A stretch of 52,697 nucleotides of DNA from Asticcacaulis sp. AND118 (GCF_020535245.1 NZ_CP084913.1:1-52697), one strand, 5' to 3'. Positions 24,573-32,299 are shown, counted from the stretch's first letter. Numbers and translations: made by a program. The notes: generated by a model not told the origin, from the sequence alone.

Positions 24573-25493
24573 ATGTCCATCTTCGGCGCGTCCACCTCCA
24601 CTTACGACCACATCACAGGCCTGACCGGCGATAGCCGCCCGTTCCCGTCTCAAGGCGAGGTCGAGCACCTCGGACATGTCATCATGAACGAGATTATCGA
24701 CACGTTCGGCAAGGACGCCATGGAAGACCATGCCAGCATGATCGCCCATTGCATTATCGGTGGCATTCATGCCGCGCAGATGCGTATCGAACGTGACTAC
24801 GACCGCGCCGCCAACGAACTGAACCATCTCCACCGTGAATTCGACGGTTCGGAGGTGAAGGACAATCAGATCCAGGATGCCACAGAGCGTTCCCGACTCT
24901 TTGAGGCCGTCGCTGTTGTCCTAGAGACCTTCCGCAAGTCTGCCGAAGCGACCTATGAGGTGCAGACCGGCGACATCTGGACACCTTATCGTGGTTCCAC
25001 GTCCAATCGCCTCAGCACCTATGCTGTCCTCGAAGCGGGTGAAACCTTACGCCGCCGGCGTCAGCAAGCCCAGAAAGGTAGTGAGCCTACTGCACGGTAC
25101 GTTGTCTTCCGTGGCGTCCAGGAAGCCAATACTGATGCCGATGCTGAACGGATATTTGCTGCCCTGGAATGGGCCCGTCAGAAGTGCCCGGACATGCAAC
25201 TGGCCTGCACCGGCAATCTCGGCGCTGAGAAGATCGCCATGATGTGGGCTAAGAACAAAAACATCATCGTTCACAAGGCGGAATTCTCAACCGCCAACCG
25301 CAAGCGCGCGCCCTTCCTGGCCAACGACACCCTGCTAGCCCTGAAGCCGGTAATCGTCCTGCACATGGCGCAGCCCGTCAATCCGAAGTCAGAGAAAGAA
25401 TGTCAGCCGAATGGGATCGTTCTCAATATCGCCCAGAAAGCTACCGAGCGAGGCATCCTCAACTACCCGGTCATGAAACGAGAACTGGCCTGA
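24573..25493 (+). CDS. DUF2493-domain plasmid protein
   Basis: 306 residues, usual length for this plasmid family. The N-terminal half is helical (about 20-110), with the family's conserved REFDGSEVKDNQIQDATERS segment. A linker includes TGDIWTPYRGSTSNR. The C-terminal DUF2493 domain (about 175-300) is Rossmann-like, with FRGVQEANTDADAERIFAAL, CPDMQLACTGNLGAEKIAMMWA and the KRAPFLANDTLL motif. The fold is related to SLOG/DprA-like nucleotide-binding proteins; function is not known. It begins the run of leading-region-like genes, after the long hairpin. Ribosome site AAGGATC lies 10 bases upstream. Confidence 0.85.
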   Translation: MSIFGASTSTYDHITGLTGDSRPFPSQGEVEHLGHVIMNEIIDTFGKDAMEDHASMIAHCIIGGIHAAQMRIERDYDRAANELNHLHREFDGSEVKDNQIQDATERSRLFEAVAVVLETFRKSAEATYEVQTGDIWTPYRGSTSNRLSTYAVLEAGETLRRRRQQAQKGSEPTARYVVFRGVQEANTDADAERIFAALEWARQKCPDMQLACTGNLGAEKIAMMWAKNKNIIVHKAEFSTANRKRAPFLANDTLLALKPVIVLHMAQPVNPKSEKECQPNGIVLNIAQKATERGILNYPVMKRELA

Positions 25494-25616
25494 CAGTCAG
25501 TTTTGGCCTCCGCCTTCTGGCGGGGGCCAATCTTCCTGATGAACGACCTACCCTTTGGCATTGTCGCACCCCGTCATCGGGCGAGGCCTGCGATTGGCAC
25601 CACTCTGCGCCGCATC

Positions 25617-25637
25617 AAGGAAAAGGAAAGGGACAGG
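25617..25637 (+). promoter_or_regulatory. Purine-rich leader motif, copy 3
   Basis: A/G run (AAGGAAAAGGAAAGGGACAG and one more G), 33 bases before the ArdB/KlcA start. Confidence 0.45.
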
Positions 25638-25670
25638 ACAGGTGGAACAACCGTCTGAAGGAGCCCTTCC

Positions 25671-26093
25671 ATGATTGAAGCTGCCGCCACAAACCGTCCC
25701 GTCGCCGCTCTGGTTGCGGAGGCCCAGCGCATGCGTTTCATACCTCAAATGCTGCCTGGCGTACCTGTCCTGATCGCCGAGTTTACGGTCTTCAACTGGA
25801 TGGAGCGCCTGAGTGCGCAATACGCTGGCGGTCTGTGGAATTACTACGAGATCTCTAACGGCGCTTTCTATATGGCGCCGACGGGTCATGGACTGATGCA
25901 ATTGGAATGGGCTGACAACTATTTCAGCGGAGAGTTGTCCGAGGACGCCGCCGGCATTGTGGCCTCCTTGTTCGCCCTATCCCATCTGTCCTTCCAGTTC
26001 AGCTCCAACGCGCTAGCCGACAACTATGCCCGACTTTTGGACTACGCCTATTGCCATCCGGAAGCCGTATTGATCGGTCGTGCGATTGACTGA
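25671..26093 (+). CDS. ArdB/KlcA-family antirestriction protein
   Basis: 140 residues, normal ArdB/KlcA length. Family pattern: RMRFIPQMLPGVPVLIAEFTVF at the start, then YAGGLWNYYEISNGAFYMAP (about 53-72), and FSGELSEDAAGIVASLFALSH (about 86-106). ArdB/KlcA proteins relieve type I restriction without mimicking DNA and are usual in the first region to enter a recipient. The gene looks intact. It is preceded by the purine-rich leader and followed after 89 bases by another gene with the same leader. Confidence 0.85.
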   Translation: MIEAAATNRPVAALVAEAQRMRFIPQMLPGVPVLIAEFTVFNWMERLSAQYAGGLWNYYEISNGAFYMAPTGHGLMQLEWADNYFSGELSEDAAGIVASLFALSHLSFQFSSNALADNYARLLDYAYCHPEAVLIGRAID

Positions 26094-26131
26094 GGTTGTG
26101 GCCTACGCGCGGCTGGCTTCGGGCCGCCGGT

Positions 26132-26153
26132 AAGGAAAAGGGAAAGGGCAGGG
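26132..26153 (+). promoter_or_regulatory. Purine-rich leader motif, copy 4
   Basis: Best copy, containing GGAAAAGGGAAAGGGCAGGG, 29 bases before the next ATG. Confidence 0.5.
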
Positions 26154-26182
26154 ATAGGCGCATAATTTCAAGGAGTCATGCC

Positions 26183-26743
26183 ATGCGTTCCTGTCCCCAG
26201 GGTTATATTGACCATTTCCACCATGCCGGTCTGAACATTGATGTGTTTGTTGAGCCCGAGAGGCGATGGGCAAAGGGCTATGCTGGCCGAAACGCCAAAC
26301 CTGTCTTCTTTCTTCGATTTAACGACGACGCGAAGATGGAAGCTTATCTTGGGCGCTGGATTGATGAACGGGTCTCCGCCTTCAATCGCAAGCAGGAGGA
26401 AAAGCGGCTCAATCGTGAAACGCCTTGTCCATTAAATCCGGGTGACGTTTTATGCTCTTCATGGGGTCACGAACAAACCAATATCGACGCGTACCAGGTG
26501 ATCGAGGTGCGCGGCAATCGTAAGATCGGTATCCGTCCCATCCATGTCGAAAAGGCCTTCTGTGGTAGCTACACCGATCGTGGATACTGCTTACCCTTTC
26601 CGGATCAGTTCAAAGGTGCGCCGTTTTTTGGGTTCGGCGACTGGCGGGGCGAGATCAGCCTCACGCGCTATAGCGCGGCAAAGCCCTGGCCACGTCTGCC
26701 CGACGGCAGATTTCGAGCACTTTACTGGTCATCATACGCTTGA
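26183..26743 (+). CDS. Hypothetical plasmid cargo protein
   Basis: 186 residues from the ATG at 26183 (AAGGAG 9 bases upstream). I recognise it only as a type of protein common in alphaproteobacterial plasmid leading regions. The middle has CPLNPGDVLCSSWGHEQTNI followed by DAYQVIEVRGNRKIGIRPI, a small beta domain with a conserved EQTN motif. The N-terminal part is a charged helix (EAYLGRWIDERVSAFNRKQE). No catalytic motif, signal or membrane segment is seen. Position between antirestriction genes suggests a role in establishment, which is inference. Confidence 0.65.
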   Translation: MRSCPQGYIDHFHHAGLNIDVFVEPERRWAKGYAGRNAKPVFFLRFNDDAKMEAYLGRWIDERVSAFNRKQEEKRLNRETPCPLNPGDVLCSSWGHEQTNIDAYQVIEVRGNRKIGIRPIHVEKAFCGSYTDRGYCLPFPDQFKGAPFFGFGDWRGEISLTRYSAAKPWPRLPDGRFRALYWSSYA

Positions 26744-26797
26744 GCATCGACTGCGCAGCTTCCCAGCGGATTAGTCTGAGCAACGCCCGCTTTTGCC

Positions 26798-26816
26798 AAA
26801 GGAATAAGGGAAAGGG
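26798..26816 (+). promoter_or_regulatory. Purine-rich leader motif, copy 5
   Basis: AAAGGAATAAGGGAAAGGG, 35 bases before the 39-residue gene. Confidence 0.45.
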
Positions 26817-26851
26817 CTTTTGGCTATGACTATGTTCAAAGGAGAAGGTCG

Positions 26852-26971
26852 ATGCCCGAATATCGTAAGCCCACATGTAACCCACCTCATGTCCCAGCAA
26901 AGGCGTCCCTAAGGTCAGCGTTGGACGAAGCCAAGACGGAGGTTATCTCCAATGCCAGCATTTTGAGGTAG
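26852..26971 (+). CDS. Small protein, 39 residues
   Basis: Starts MPEYRKPTCNPPHVPAKASL and ends in a short amphipathic helix (RSALDEAKTEVISNASILR). It has a strong ribosome site (AGGAGAAGG, 4-5 bases before the ATG) and the shared purine-rich leader. It ends 8 bases before the next gene, whose own ribosome site (GAGGTAGGA) overlaps its stop. These features argue for real translation, perhaps as a leader peptide or small accessory protein. No family is recognised. Confidence 0.55.
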   Translation: MPEYRKPTCNPPHVPAKASLRSALDEAKTEVISNASILR

Positions 26972-26979
26972 GACGCAAA

Positions 26980-27585
26980 ATGGGCTGGACCTCTACACAA
27001 TCGCTTTCTGGGCATGAAACCCCAAAGGCCTATTTCGACGCCGAGTTTAGCTGGGCAAACGCAGAGGCACGAAACACCGTGCTTCTTTCCATCATTAAGG
27101 GTCGCGTATACTACGCCGCCATTGAACGCCTGAAAACAGAACCTGGTGCCGAAAGGACGGTGTTCGCCCTAGTTTGTCTGTTTCGCCATACCCCCCGTGC
27201 GCGCGACGGCTACATTCTCACTTACAAGGAAGTGGACGAAACCGTCGGGCCGTGCGAGCGCCAATGCCCTGCCGCGATCCTCGATCTGCTCACCCCAACC
27301 GAATACGCTTATGCGCTCCAATGGCGGTCCGAGTGTCGAGCCAATCTTGATAAAAGCAAGGTCGAGCGCAAACTCAGGCCAAAAGCCGGTGACCGAATTG
27401 AGTTGGCGGCCGCGCAGCTCTTTACCGATGGTGCCGAGCTGACGCGATTCAAAGCTGTGCAACTGCCACGGCGCCGAAATCTCGTTTACCAGTCTCTCGA
27501 AAACGGCCGTTTTTATCGAATTCCAGGCATAAGTGGTCGCGAATTCCGACACCTTGGAGACGATGACGGGAGACCGGCCACATAG
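26980..27585 (+). CDS. DUF6927-like plasmid protein
   Basis: 201 residues. Family-like start MGWTSTQSLSGHETPKAYFD, then VYYAAIERLKTEPGAERTVF, a central YILTYKEVDETVGPCERQCP with paired cysteines, and AAILDLLTPTEYAYALQWRS. The C-terminal part is a small beta domain ending FYRIPGISGREFRHL. I assign DUF6927 from memory; function unknown. The gene is intact and is probably co-translated with the 39-residue ORF just upstream. Confidence 0.7.
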   Translation: MGWTSTQSLSGHETPKAYFDAEFSWANAEARNTVLLSIIKGRVYYAAIERLKTEPGAERTVFALVCLFRHTPRARDGYILTYKEVDETVGPCERQCPAAILDLLTPTEYAYALQWRSECRANLDKSKVERKLRPKAGDRIELAAAQLFTDGAELTRFKAVQLPRRRNLVYQSLENGRFYRIPGISGREFRHLGDDDGRPAT

Positions 27586-27703
27586 CTATGAGGGGGTGTC
27601 AATCACTGGGCTCAATCGCTCTTATTCGCTCTCAAACACAACAGTTGCCTCTCAACTTTGGCATTTCAATTACACCAAGAAGAGTCGGCACTGGCTGACC
27701 GTT

Positions 27704-27955
27704 CTAGGCGGTCTGGCGCCCCTCAATCTCAATGAGGTCATCCAGAAGTTTGAGCACCTTGGTCGACGCAATCGACATTTTTTCCATCTCGGCTTCCGCA
27801 GCCAGTCGGTCGCCGTTCTCATAGGCCATGGCAGCCGCTATACCGTGGCGATGCACGGCCTCATGAGGACCTAAGAGCTCTTTGAAGGCCATCGAGTTCT
27901 TAAGCGTTTGATTGGTTACTGCGTTGTACCATTTACCGAGGCGGCATTGGTGGTG
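27704..27955 (-). pseudogene. Remnant of a chemoreceptor zinc-binding (CZB) domain
   Basis: The minus-strand frame ends with about 80 residues that match the C-terminal CZB domain: CRLGKWYNAV (the C-x-LGKW motif), then KELLGPHEAVHRHGIAAAM with the paired histidines, and a final helix. CZB domains sit at the end of chemoreceptors or diguanylate cyclases and sense zinc or hypochlorite. The first His helix and everything before it are missing, and the frame upstream of about 27955 is unrelated and overlaps the ssb leader. So this is the tail of a lost gene, cut by a deletion next to ssb. Confidence 0.55.
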
Positions 27956-28064
27956 GCTTCGGGTGAGCCTCGGCCCCTGTGCCGGGGATCTCGGACGCAT
28001 GATCGCGGTCGAGCCGCGAGCCCGCGGGGATGAGCCCCAAGGGTGAAGTGAAATGGAGCTACCC

Positions 28065-28460
28065 ATGAAGTGCAAAGTCCAACTGATCGGCCGCCTTGGT
28101 TCTGACGCTGACATCAACACCCTGCCAAACGGCCAGGTCGTCGCCACCCTCTCGGTCGTGACCGAGGAATACTGGAAGGACAAGCAGGGCAACCCCCAAA
28201 AGCGTGCCACCTGGCATCGGGTGAAATTCTGGAACGAGTCGACCGTCGGCTTCATTCAGCGCAATATCGGTAAGGGCCAGCTCGTGGAAATCGAAGGCAG
28301 TTTCCGCTACGAGGAATATGACGACAGCAAGGGTGTCCATCACAAGGCCGCGCTGATCAACGGCTCCAACATCCTGCCGCTGCACCCGCTGACCAAGGCG
28401 CATGACAACGCCGCCACAAGCGACAACGGCCCGGATAACGATGACCAGATCCCCTTCTAA
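28065..28460 (+). CDS. ssb: Single-stranded DNA-binding protein
   Basis: 131 residues. OB fold of SSB: KVQLIGRLGSDADINTLPNG, then VATLSVVTEEYWKDKQG, WHRVKFWNE and the LVEIEGSFRYEEYDD strand. A short flexible tail ends in DDQIPF, the acidic tip that recruits DNA repair and replication proteins. Plasmid SSBs are early-expressed leading-region genes that coat the entering strand and dampen the SOS response. The 100 bases upstream are rich in short GC hairpins (for example CCCC-TGTGC-CGGGG at about 27982). Confidence 0.9.
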   Translation: MKCKVQLIGRLGSDADINTLPNGQVVATLSVVTEEYWKDKQGNPQKRATWHRVKFWNESTVGFIQRNIGKGQLVEIEGSFRYEEYDDSKGVHHKAALINGSNILPLHPLTKAHDNAATSDNGPDNDDQIPF

Positions 28461-28514
28461 GGGTCCGGCAGGTAGCGCCCCACAGGGCGCTACCTCGCCT
28501 GCGAAGGTGCTAGA

Positions 28515-29348
28515 TTATCTGGGCGGAATAACGTGTCTGGGGCCTCTCGGGATGGACTCCTGGATCCGCGTAAAGGTAACACCCGCCATGTCCTGATCGT
28601 AATCGCCCAGGTGGAACGCCAGAGTGTCGAGAACCCGTTCGCAGGCCCCAACGAACTGACTGCGGTTTTTTATTGGGTTGCTATGGAAAATGGCGTTCCG
28701 GCCGACTTTGATAATCCCTGCGTCGTCATCAAACGCCGTAGATCGCAGCCTGTATCCAAGCTGTGCGTCCGGCAGAAACATATCTCGCATCAGGTTCCAG
28801 TCGGATTGGATCAGCCGAATAAGCTGGCCAAAACTGATCTCGTAATAGAGCTCATCGGACTTGTCCGGCCCCGCTATATTGCTGGTTCCTTCCACGCCCA
28901 GTTCCCCAAAAGCAAAGAACACAGACTTCACAAAGCGCGGCTTTACCGGAACTGTACGGATGTGCGTAAAGTCAGTAGGCGGGTGGCCAGCAAGCCAGGC
29001 ATCTCGCAATAGGGTCCACCAATCCATCCGCCCAAAAACAGCTTCAAGGTGATCCGCCACAGCGGACCTCAAGCCGTTCTCTACAGCGAAGATGAACGGG
29101 TACAGGGAGGAAAACTCCTTGATCTTGCGATGATATATCCGATGTATCGCGGCGCGTTGTTGGGCGTGCGGTATGGTCTGAACCTGCCGGGTTTGCACCG
29201 CCTCACGGATAGAGTCTCGTAAGAGCGTCGGATGAAGGGTCTTCATATCGGTCGCAAAAGCATCTACAAGGCGCTGCTGCGGTACGAAGGTCAGATACTC
29301 GCCAAGCAATTTCTGAGTGCTAATGTGGCGCTTGGCAATGTTGGACAT
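28515..29348 (-). CDS. HEPN-like putative RNase/abortive infection protein
   Basis: 277 residues, almost all helix. A conserved HEPN-type motif RNAIFH (R217, N218, H222; pattern RNxxxH) lies in the C-terminal half within VGRNAIFHSNP and is followed by a helix ERVLDTLAFHLGDYD. The N-terminal half has HRIYHRKIKEFSSLYPFIFA and ENGLRSAVADHLEAVFG, a layout seen in Abi- and Swt1-like HEPN proteins. HEPN enzymes cut RNA in toxin and phage-defence systems. No antitoxin is adjacent, and it reads against ssb. It is more AT-rich than its neighbours. The fold is inferred from motif and helical pattern, without a search. Confidence 0.55.
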   Translation of the reverse strand: MSNIAKRHISTQKLLGEYLTFVPQQRLVDAFATDMKTLHPTLLRDSIREAVQTRQVQTIPHAQQRAAIHRIYHRKIKEFSSLYPFIFAVENGLRSAVADHLEAVFGRMDWWTLLRDAWLAGHPPTDFTHIRTVPVKPRFVKSVFFAFGELGVEGTSNIAGPDKSDELYYEISFGQLIRLIQSDWNLMRDMFLPDAQLGYRLRSTAFDDDAGIIKVGRNAIFHSNPIKNRSQFVGACERVLDTLAFHLGDYDQDMAGVTFTRIQESIPRGPRHVIPPR

Positions 29349-29876
29349 ATGATTTCTCTTGCAATTTTCACTGTCCGGGCGTATATGAGCCTCACTCGGA
29401 ACGTGGCGCCGCTAGGCAGCGCAGTCAGTAAGTCCTACTGCACGTTAGGAGTCTAAACAAGTTTTTGGACAAGGTTTCAGGCGTAGCCCCAAGGCTGCGC
29501 CTTTACTTTGTCTACTTGTCGCTCACTGTTTACCCGCACATTCGCATCAACTGCCAAGGCTGTCTCGCTACAGGCTGAAGGTGGCTCGCAAGGCTTCAGA
29601 TCATTGTCCGCGTTATGTGGTCTTCGTCGGGCTTAGCGGTGATGAACCGGGCCTTTGGCGTCAGATAAGCTGTGATTGCCGCGGTTGCACAGATACAGCG
29701 CAAAACCCATCAAGACCGCGAAGGTGAGGGCGTTCCCCGGCTTCGCCGGGTCGGGCTCGTCGCAGGTCAGCCCGCTGCGCGGTCTTCGCCCTTCGGGCCT
29801 CGATCCCTAACGCGAAGCCTGAACGTGCCGAGACAGCAGGGTTCGCCATCCGTCCAGCCGAAGCCGTCAAAGAAGC
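29349..29876. other. Gene-poor stretch with GC hairpins
   Basis: About 530 bases without a supported gene. The right half holds short stem-loops, CCCGGC-TTC-GCCGGG (29736-29750) and GCCC-TTC-GGGC (29788-29798), in a GC-rich sequence like that before ssb. The left part probably contains the promoter of the HEPN-like gene. Confidence 0.4.
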
Positions 29877-29890
29877 AGGAAAGGGCAGGG
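29877..29890 (+). promoter_or_regulatory. Purine-rich leader motif, copy 6
   Basis: AGGAAAGGGCAGGG, 30 bases before the zinc-ribbon/DUF5983 start. Confidence 0.45.
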
Positions 29891-29920
29891 TGGAGCGGCA
29901 TAAGCAACAGGAGGGCCGCC

Positions 29921-30388
29921 ATGACAAACAGAATTACCTATCGCTGCCCGAACTGTGGTGGTCAGGATTGCGGCTGGGATGCCTATGCGGTCTGGGATGA
30001 CGCAGAGCAGATGATGGCGCTCGGTGGAGCCTATGACGAGATGTGGTGCAGCGACTGTGGCGAGTTAAAATCCCTCGATCTGATGCCGCTTGCCGAGCAA
30101 CCCGTTTTGACGCGGCCGATGCTCCTGCAGGTGCTTGATCTCTCAACCGGCCACGTGACCAAAGAGGTGATGGACCGGCTTTATGATCATCAAGGAAATT
30201 GGCCCTTCAGCGTCAAGATCGATCCTTACGGGTGCTTCCTATCCGTTCCTGATGTCGATACCGATCCCGCTGATCTTCCGCCATCCTTGGCCCAGTGCTT
30301 TCAGTATGCCCGCTCAATCGGTGCCGTATACATCCACTTCGACCGTGACGCCCGTCGGGATGAAACGCTGCCCTTTTATTCGTGGTGA
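29921..30388 (+). CDS. Zinc-ribbon protein fused to DUF5983 domain
   Basis: 155 residues. Residues 1-50 form a zinc ribbon: YRCPNCGGQDCGWDAYAVWD, then MWCSDCGE (two CxxC pairs). From about residue 65 it matches DUF5983: RPMLLQVLDLSTGHVTKEV, a PYGCFLSVPDVD strand, then LAQCFQYARSIGAVYIHFDR and a final LPFYSW. In relatives known to me these are two neighbouring genes, so this is either a natural fusion or another product of deletion between adjacent genes. It has a ribosome site (AGGAGGG) and the shared leader. Function unknown. Confidence 0.7.
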   Translation: MTNRITYRCPNCGGQDCGWDAYAVWDDAEQMMALGGAYDEMWCSDCGELKSLDLMPLAEQPVLTRPMLLQVLDLSTGHVTKEVMDRLYDHQGNWPFSVKIDPYGCFLSVPDVDTDPADLPPSLAQCFQYARSIGAVYIHFDRDARRDETLPFYSW

Positions 30389-30395
30389 AGTGGCC

Positions 30396-30415
30396 AGGAA
30401 GGAAGGGGGGAGGGG
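30396..30415 (+). promoter_or_regulatory. Purine-rich leader motif, copy 7
   Basis: AGGAAGGAAGGGGGGAGGGG, 36 bases before the next ATG. A short AAGGG/CCCTT hairpin follows it. Confidence 0.45.
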
Positions 30416-30451
30416 ACATGAAGGGTCAAAAGCCCTTTTGCGGAGATCAGC

Positions 30452-31156
30452 ATGTCCCCCTTTCATCAGTCCTTAATCGAACACGGCCTCGTCCCCAATG
30501 CCGCCCTTTTACGTCTGAATAGTTCGGTAAGAGTGCCACCGTCTTTTGAGCTGGCCGACCCCTGGAACCTTCCGTCCCGATTGTTTCAGTTTCCATTACG
30601 CATCACAGATTACAGCGTCGAGATGAGCACCCCTGACCTGGCAGAGCATCCATTTGTCAGGCATGTGGCGCGGCTTCTGGACCGGGGCCTTGAGACTGAG
30701 ATATCGGCTGCGCATGCGACCTCAATGTGGTGGCACGCTGTGGATCTGGCCATAGCCGGTCGTTTTGACGATCTCATCCGAACACGCGGTTTTACGACGG
30801 ACTATCACATCGCCGGCGCCATCAGCTTTTGTCTTCAGCACGGCGGTGACGACGATAATGTCGCCGCCTTGTCGACCCGAAAAGCGCGCACGATGATGCG
30901 AGAACTGGGTTTCGATGAACCGGGCGACCGCCAGTCATTCATTCGTACCTTGTCAAAGCCCACGATGCTGAAACCCGATGTGGGCACTGAACGATGGCCG
31001 ATTGCAAATCCGGGTCTTAAGGCGCCTGACTTTGCCTGGGCACTTATCCATGGGATCGAAGACGGTCACTTTACGACCCGCGTAAAAGGTGACCTTCAGT
31101 GGTCGACGACCGGAAGGGATTTTCACGCCGGCGTGTCCTTCGGCCTTCTGCTTTGA
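30452..31156 (+). CDS. Hypothetical plasmid cargo protein, 234 residues
   Basis: No family recognised. Soluble and mostly helical. The middle contains HATSMWWHAVDLAIAGRFDD and a cluster TTDYHIAGAISFCLQHGGDD. The C-terminus has PDFAWALIHGIEDGHFTTR. His and Trp residues are frequent, but no known metal or nucleotide motif is visible. It carries the shared purine-rich leader, so it belongs with the other cargo genes. It ends shortly before the MazEF-type pair. Confidence 0.6.
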   Translation: MSPFHQSLIEHGLVPNAALLRLNSSVRVPPSFELADPWNLPSRLFQFPLRITDYSVEMSTPDLAEHPFVRHVARLLDRGLETEISAAHATSMWWHAVDLAIAGRFDDLIRTRGFTTDYHIAGAISFCLQHGGDDDNVAALSTRKARTMMRELGFDEPGDRQSFIRTLSKPTMLKPDVGTERWPIANPGLKAPDFAWALIHGIEDGHFTTRVKGDLQWSTTGRDFHAGVSFGLLL

Positions 31157-31184
31157 GATTTCCCCGGAGGCTGAAGATGAACAT

Positions 31185-31223
31185 TGTTGAACTTCATTTC
31201 CTCTTGATCTATAATGTTCAACA
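31185..31223 (+). promoter_or_regulatory. MazEF-type promoter flanked by operator arms
   Basis: TTGAAC (31187-31192) and TATAAT (31210-31215) are 17 bases apart, close to sigma-70 consensus. The arms TGTTGAAC (31185-31192) and GTTCAACA (31216-31223) are perfect inverted repeats, one over the -35 and one just after the -10. Binding of the antitoxin would block the promoter. The ATG at 31246 follows 31 bases after the -10. Confidence 0.75.
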
Positions 31224-31245
31224 TTGTTTCACCCTGAGGTTTGTC

Positions 31246-31545
31246 ATGTCCTTCGCGATCAAGGTTTCCGATGAGGCTACCCGAAAGGAAGTCAAATTCC
31301 GCAAGTCGGGCGGCTCCTATGCCATTACCATCCCGGTGTCTGTCGCAGACGCGGCCCGATTCAGCGAGGGGACCATTGGCGATATCGTGGTCGCCGACGA
31401 TGGAAGCCTGGTGATACGCCATAAGGCCGGTCGCAAAAAGCGCTACTCACTGAACGAACTCCTGCAGGAATTGCCAGAGACATTCGAGCTGACAGACGAA
31501 CAACGCGCCTGGGAGCAATTGCCTCCGGTGGGGAATGAGATCTGA
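31246..31545 (+). CDS. mazE: MazE-like antitoxin (AbrB/SpoVT fold)
   Basis: 99 residues from the ATG at 31246; a frame extends further upstream, but the promoter at 31187-31215 rules that out as the main start. A swapped-hairpin DNA-binding domain of AbrB/MazE type is seen: KEVKFRKSGGSYAITIPVSV and GDIVVADDGSLVIRHK. The C-terminal tail (LNELLQELPETFELTDEQRA) is acidic and should bind the toxin. Its stop overlaps the toxin start (TGATG). Confidence 0.85.
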   Translation: MSFAIKVSDEATRKEVKFRKSGGSYAITIPVSVADAARFSEGTIGDIVVADDGSLVIRHKAGRKKRYSLNELLQELPETFELTDEQRAWEQLPPVGNEI

Positions 31546-31901
31546 TGGTACGAGCCCAGCGACCGCGCCGAGGCGACATTTATCATCTCGACTTTACGCC
31601 CTCTGCCGGCAAGGAAATGGTCGGAAAACATTTTGCCTTCATCATCTCCCCGGAAGGCTACAATACGCGCGGCCTCGCCTATGTGGCCCCCATCACGACC
31701 GGAGGCAATCTCGCGCGTTCTGAAGGACTGGCCGTCAGCCTGACCGGCGCGGGGACGAAGACGACCGGCGTCATTGATCTCACACAAATCCGGGCGGTTG
31801 ATCTGGCGGCCCGGTCGGGAAAGTTCGTGGAGCAGGCGCCGGCGGCCATTAATGACGAAGTCTTCGCACGGATCTATCCGATTTTTACCGACGATGAATA
31901 A
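31545..31901 (+). CDS. mazF: MazF/ChpB/PemK-type toxin endoribonuclease
   Basis: 118 residues. MazF-family pattern: RRGDIYHLDFTPSAGKEMVG at the start, FAFIISPEGYNTRGLAYVAP (beta core), then a VIDLTQIRAVDLAARSG segment. It cleaves mRNA at short sequences. Length and all core segments are present, so it should be active. With the antitoxin it forms an addiction module that keeps the replicon. A terminator follows. Confidence 0.88.
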   Translation: MVRAQRPRRGDIYHLDFTPSAGKEMVGKHFAFIISPEGYNTRGLAYVAPITTGGNLARSEGLAVSLTGAGTKTTGVIDLTQIRAVDLAARSGKFVEQAPAAINDEVFARIYPIFTDDE

Positions 31902-31975
31902 GCCGAGGCTGGGAAGTTAAGGGGAAAACCCCATGACGTCTGCGTCTGTCTTTCAAAGCCCATGTTTGCTCCCTG

Positions 31976-32007
31976 CGTCCCTGGCGTCAGGGGGCTTTTT
32001 TTTGTGA
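31976..32007 (+). terminator. Probable terminator after the MazEF-type pair
   Basis: CCCTG-GCGT-CAGGG followed by GGC and a run of eight T. Stem short but T-run strong. Confidence 0.6.
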
Positions 32008-32299
32008 CAGTCGCTCGCGCTTCATCTTCCTATGCATCCTTCGGCGTAGCCTCGGATGGCCGCCGCTCGATCATAGATCGAGGGCGCGCGGCGTGACGGC
32101 TGGTCGCCGTCACAGGTCATCTCATCAATGATAATCCCATCGTACCAGATCACCTCAATCGTCAACGGCTTTGCCGTTTCCCCTGCGCCGGATCGCTGCG
32201 GCCTGTCGGCCTGCAGGCCGCGATCCGTCTTCGGGTGACGATTGAGGGCTCCGATCTGGACTTCGGTCTCATCATCGATTTCGAAGACGGAGTGAGACC
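32008..32299. other. Hairpin-rich stretch before the relaxase fragment
   Basis: No complete gene is seen. Three inverted repeats follow one another: CTCGATC-ATA-GATCGAG (32066-32082), GTGACGG-CTGGTCG-CCGTCAC (32093-32113), and a longer one at 32190-32226 with arms around GGATCGC and GCGATCC plus inner GCGGCCTG/CAGGCCGC. Short open frames on both strands here look like C-terminal debris (for example a plus-strand frame ending FGLIIDFEDGVRP). The region could be an old oriT or other ssDNA-structured site. Confidence 0.4.
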
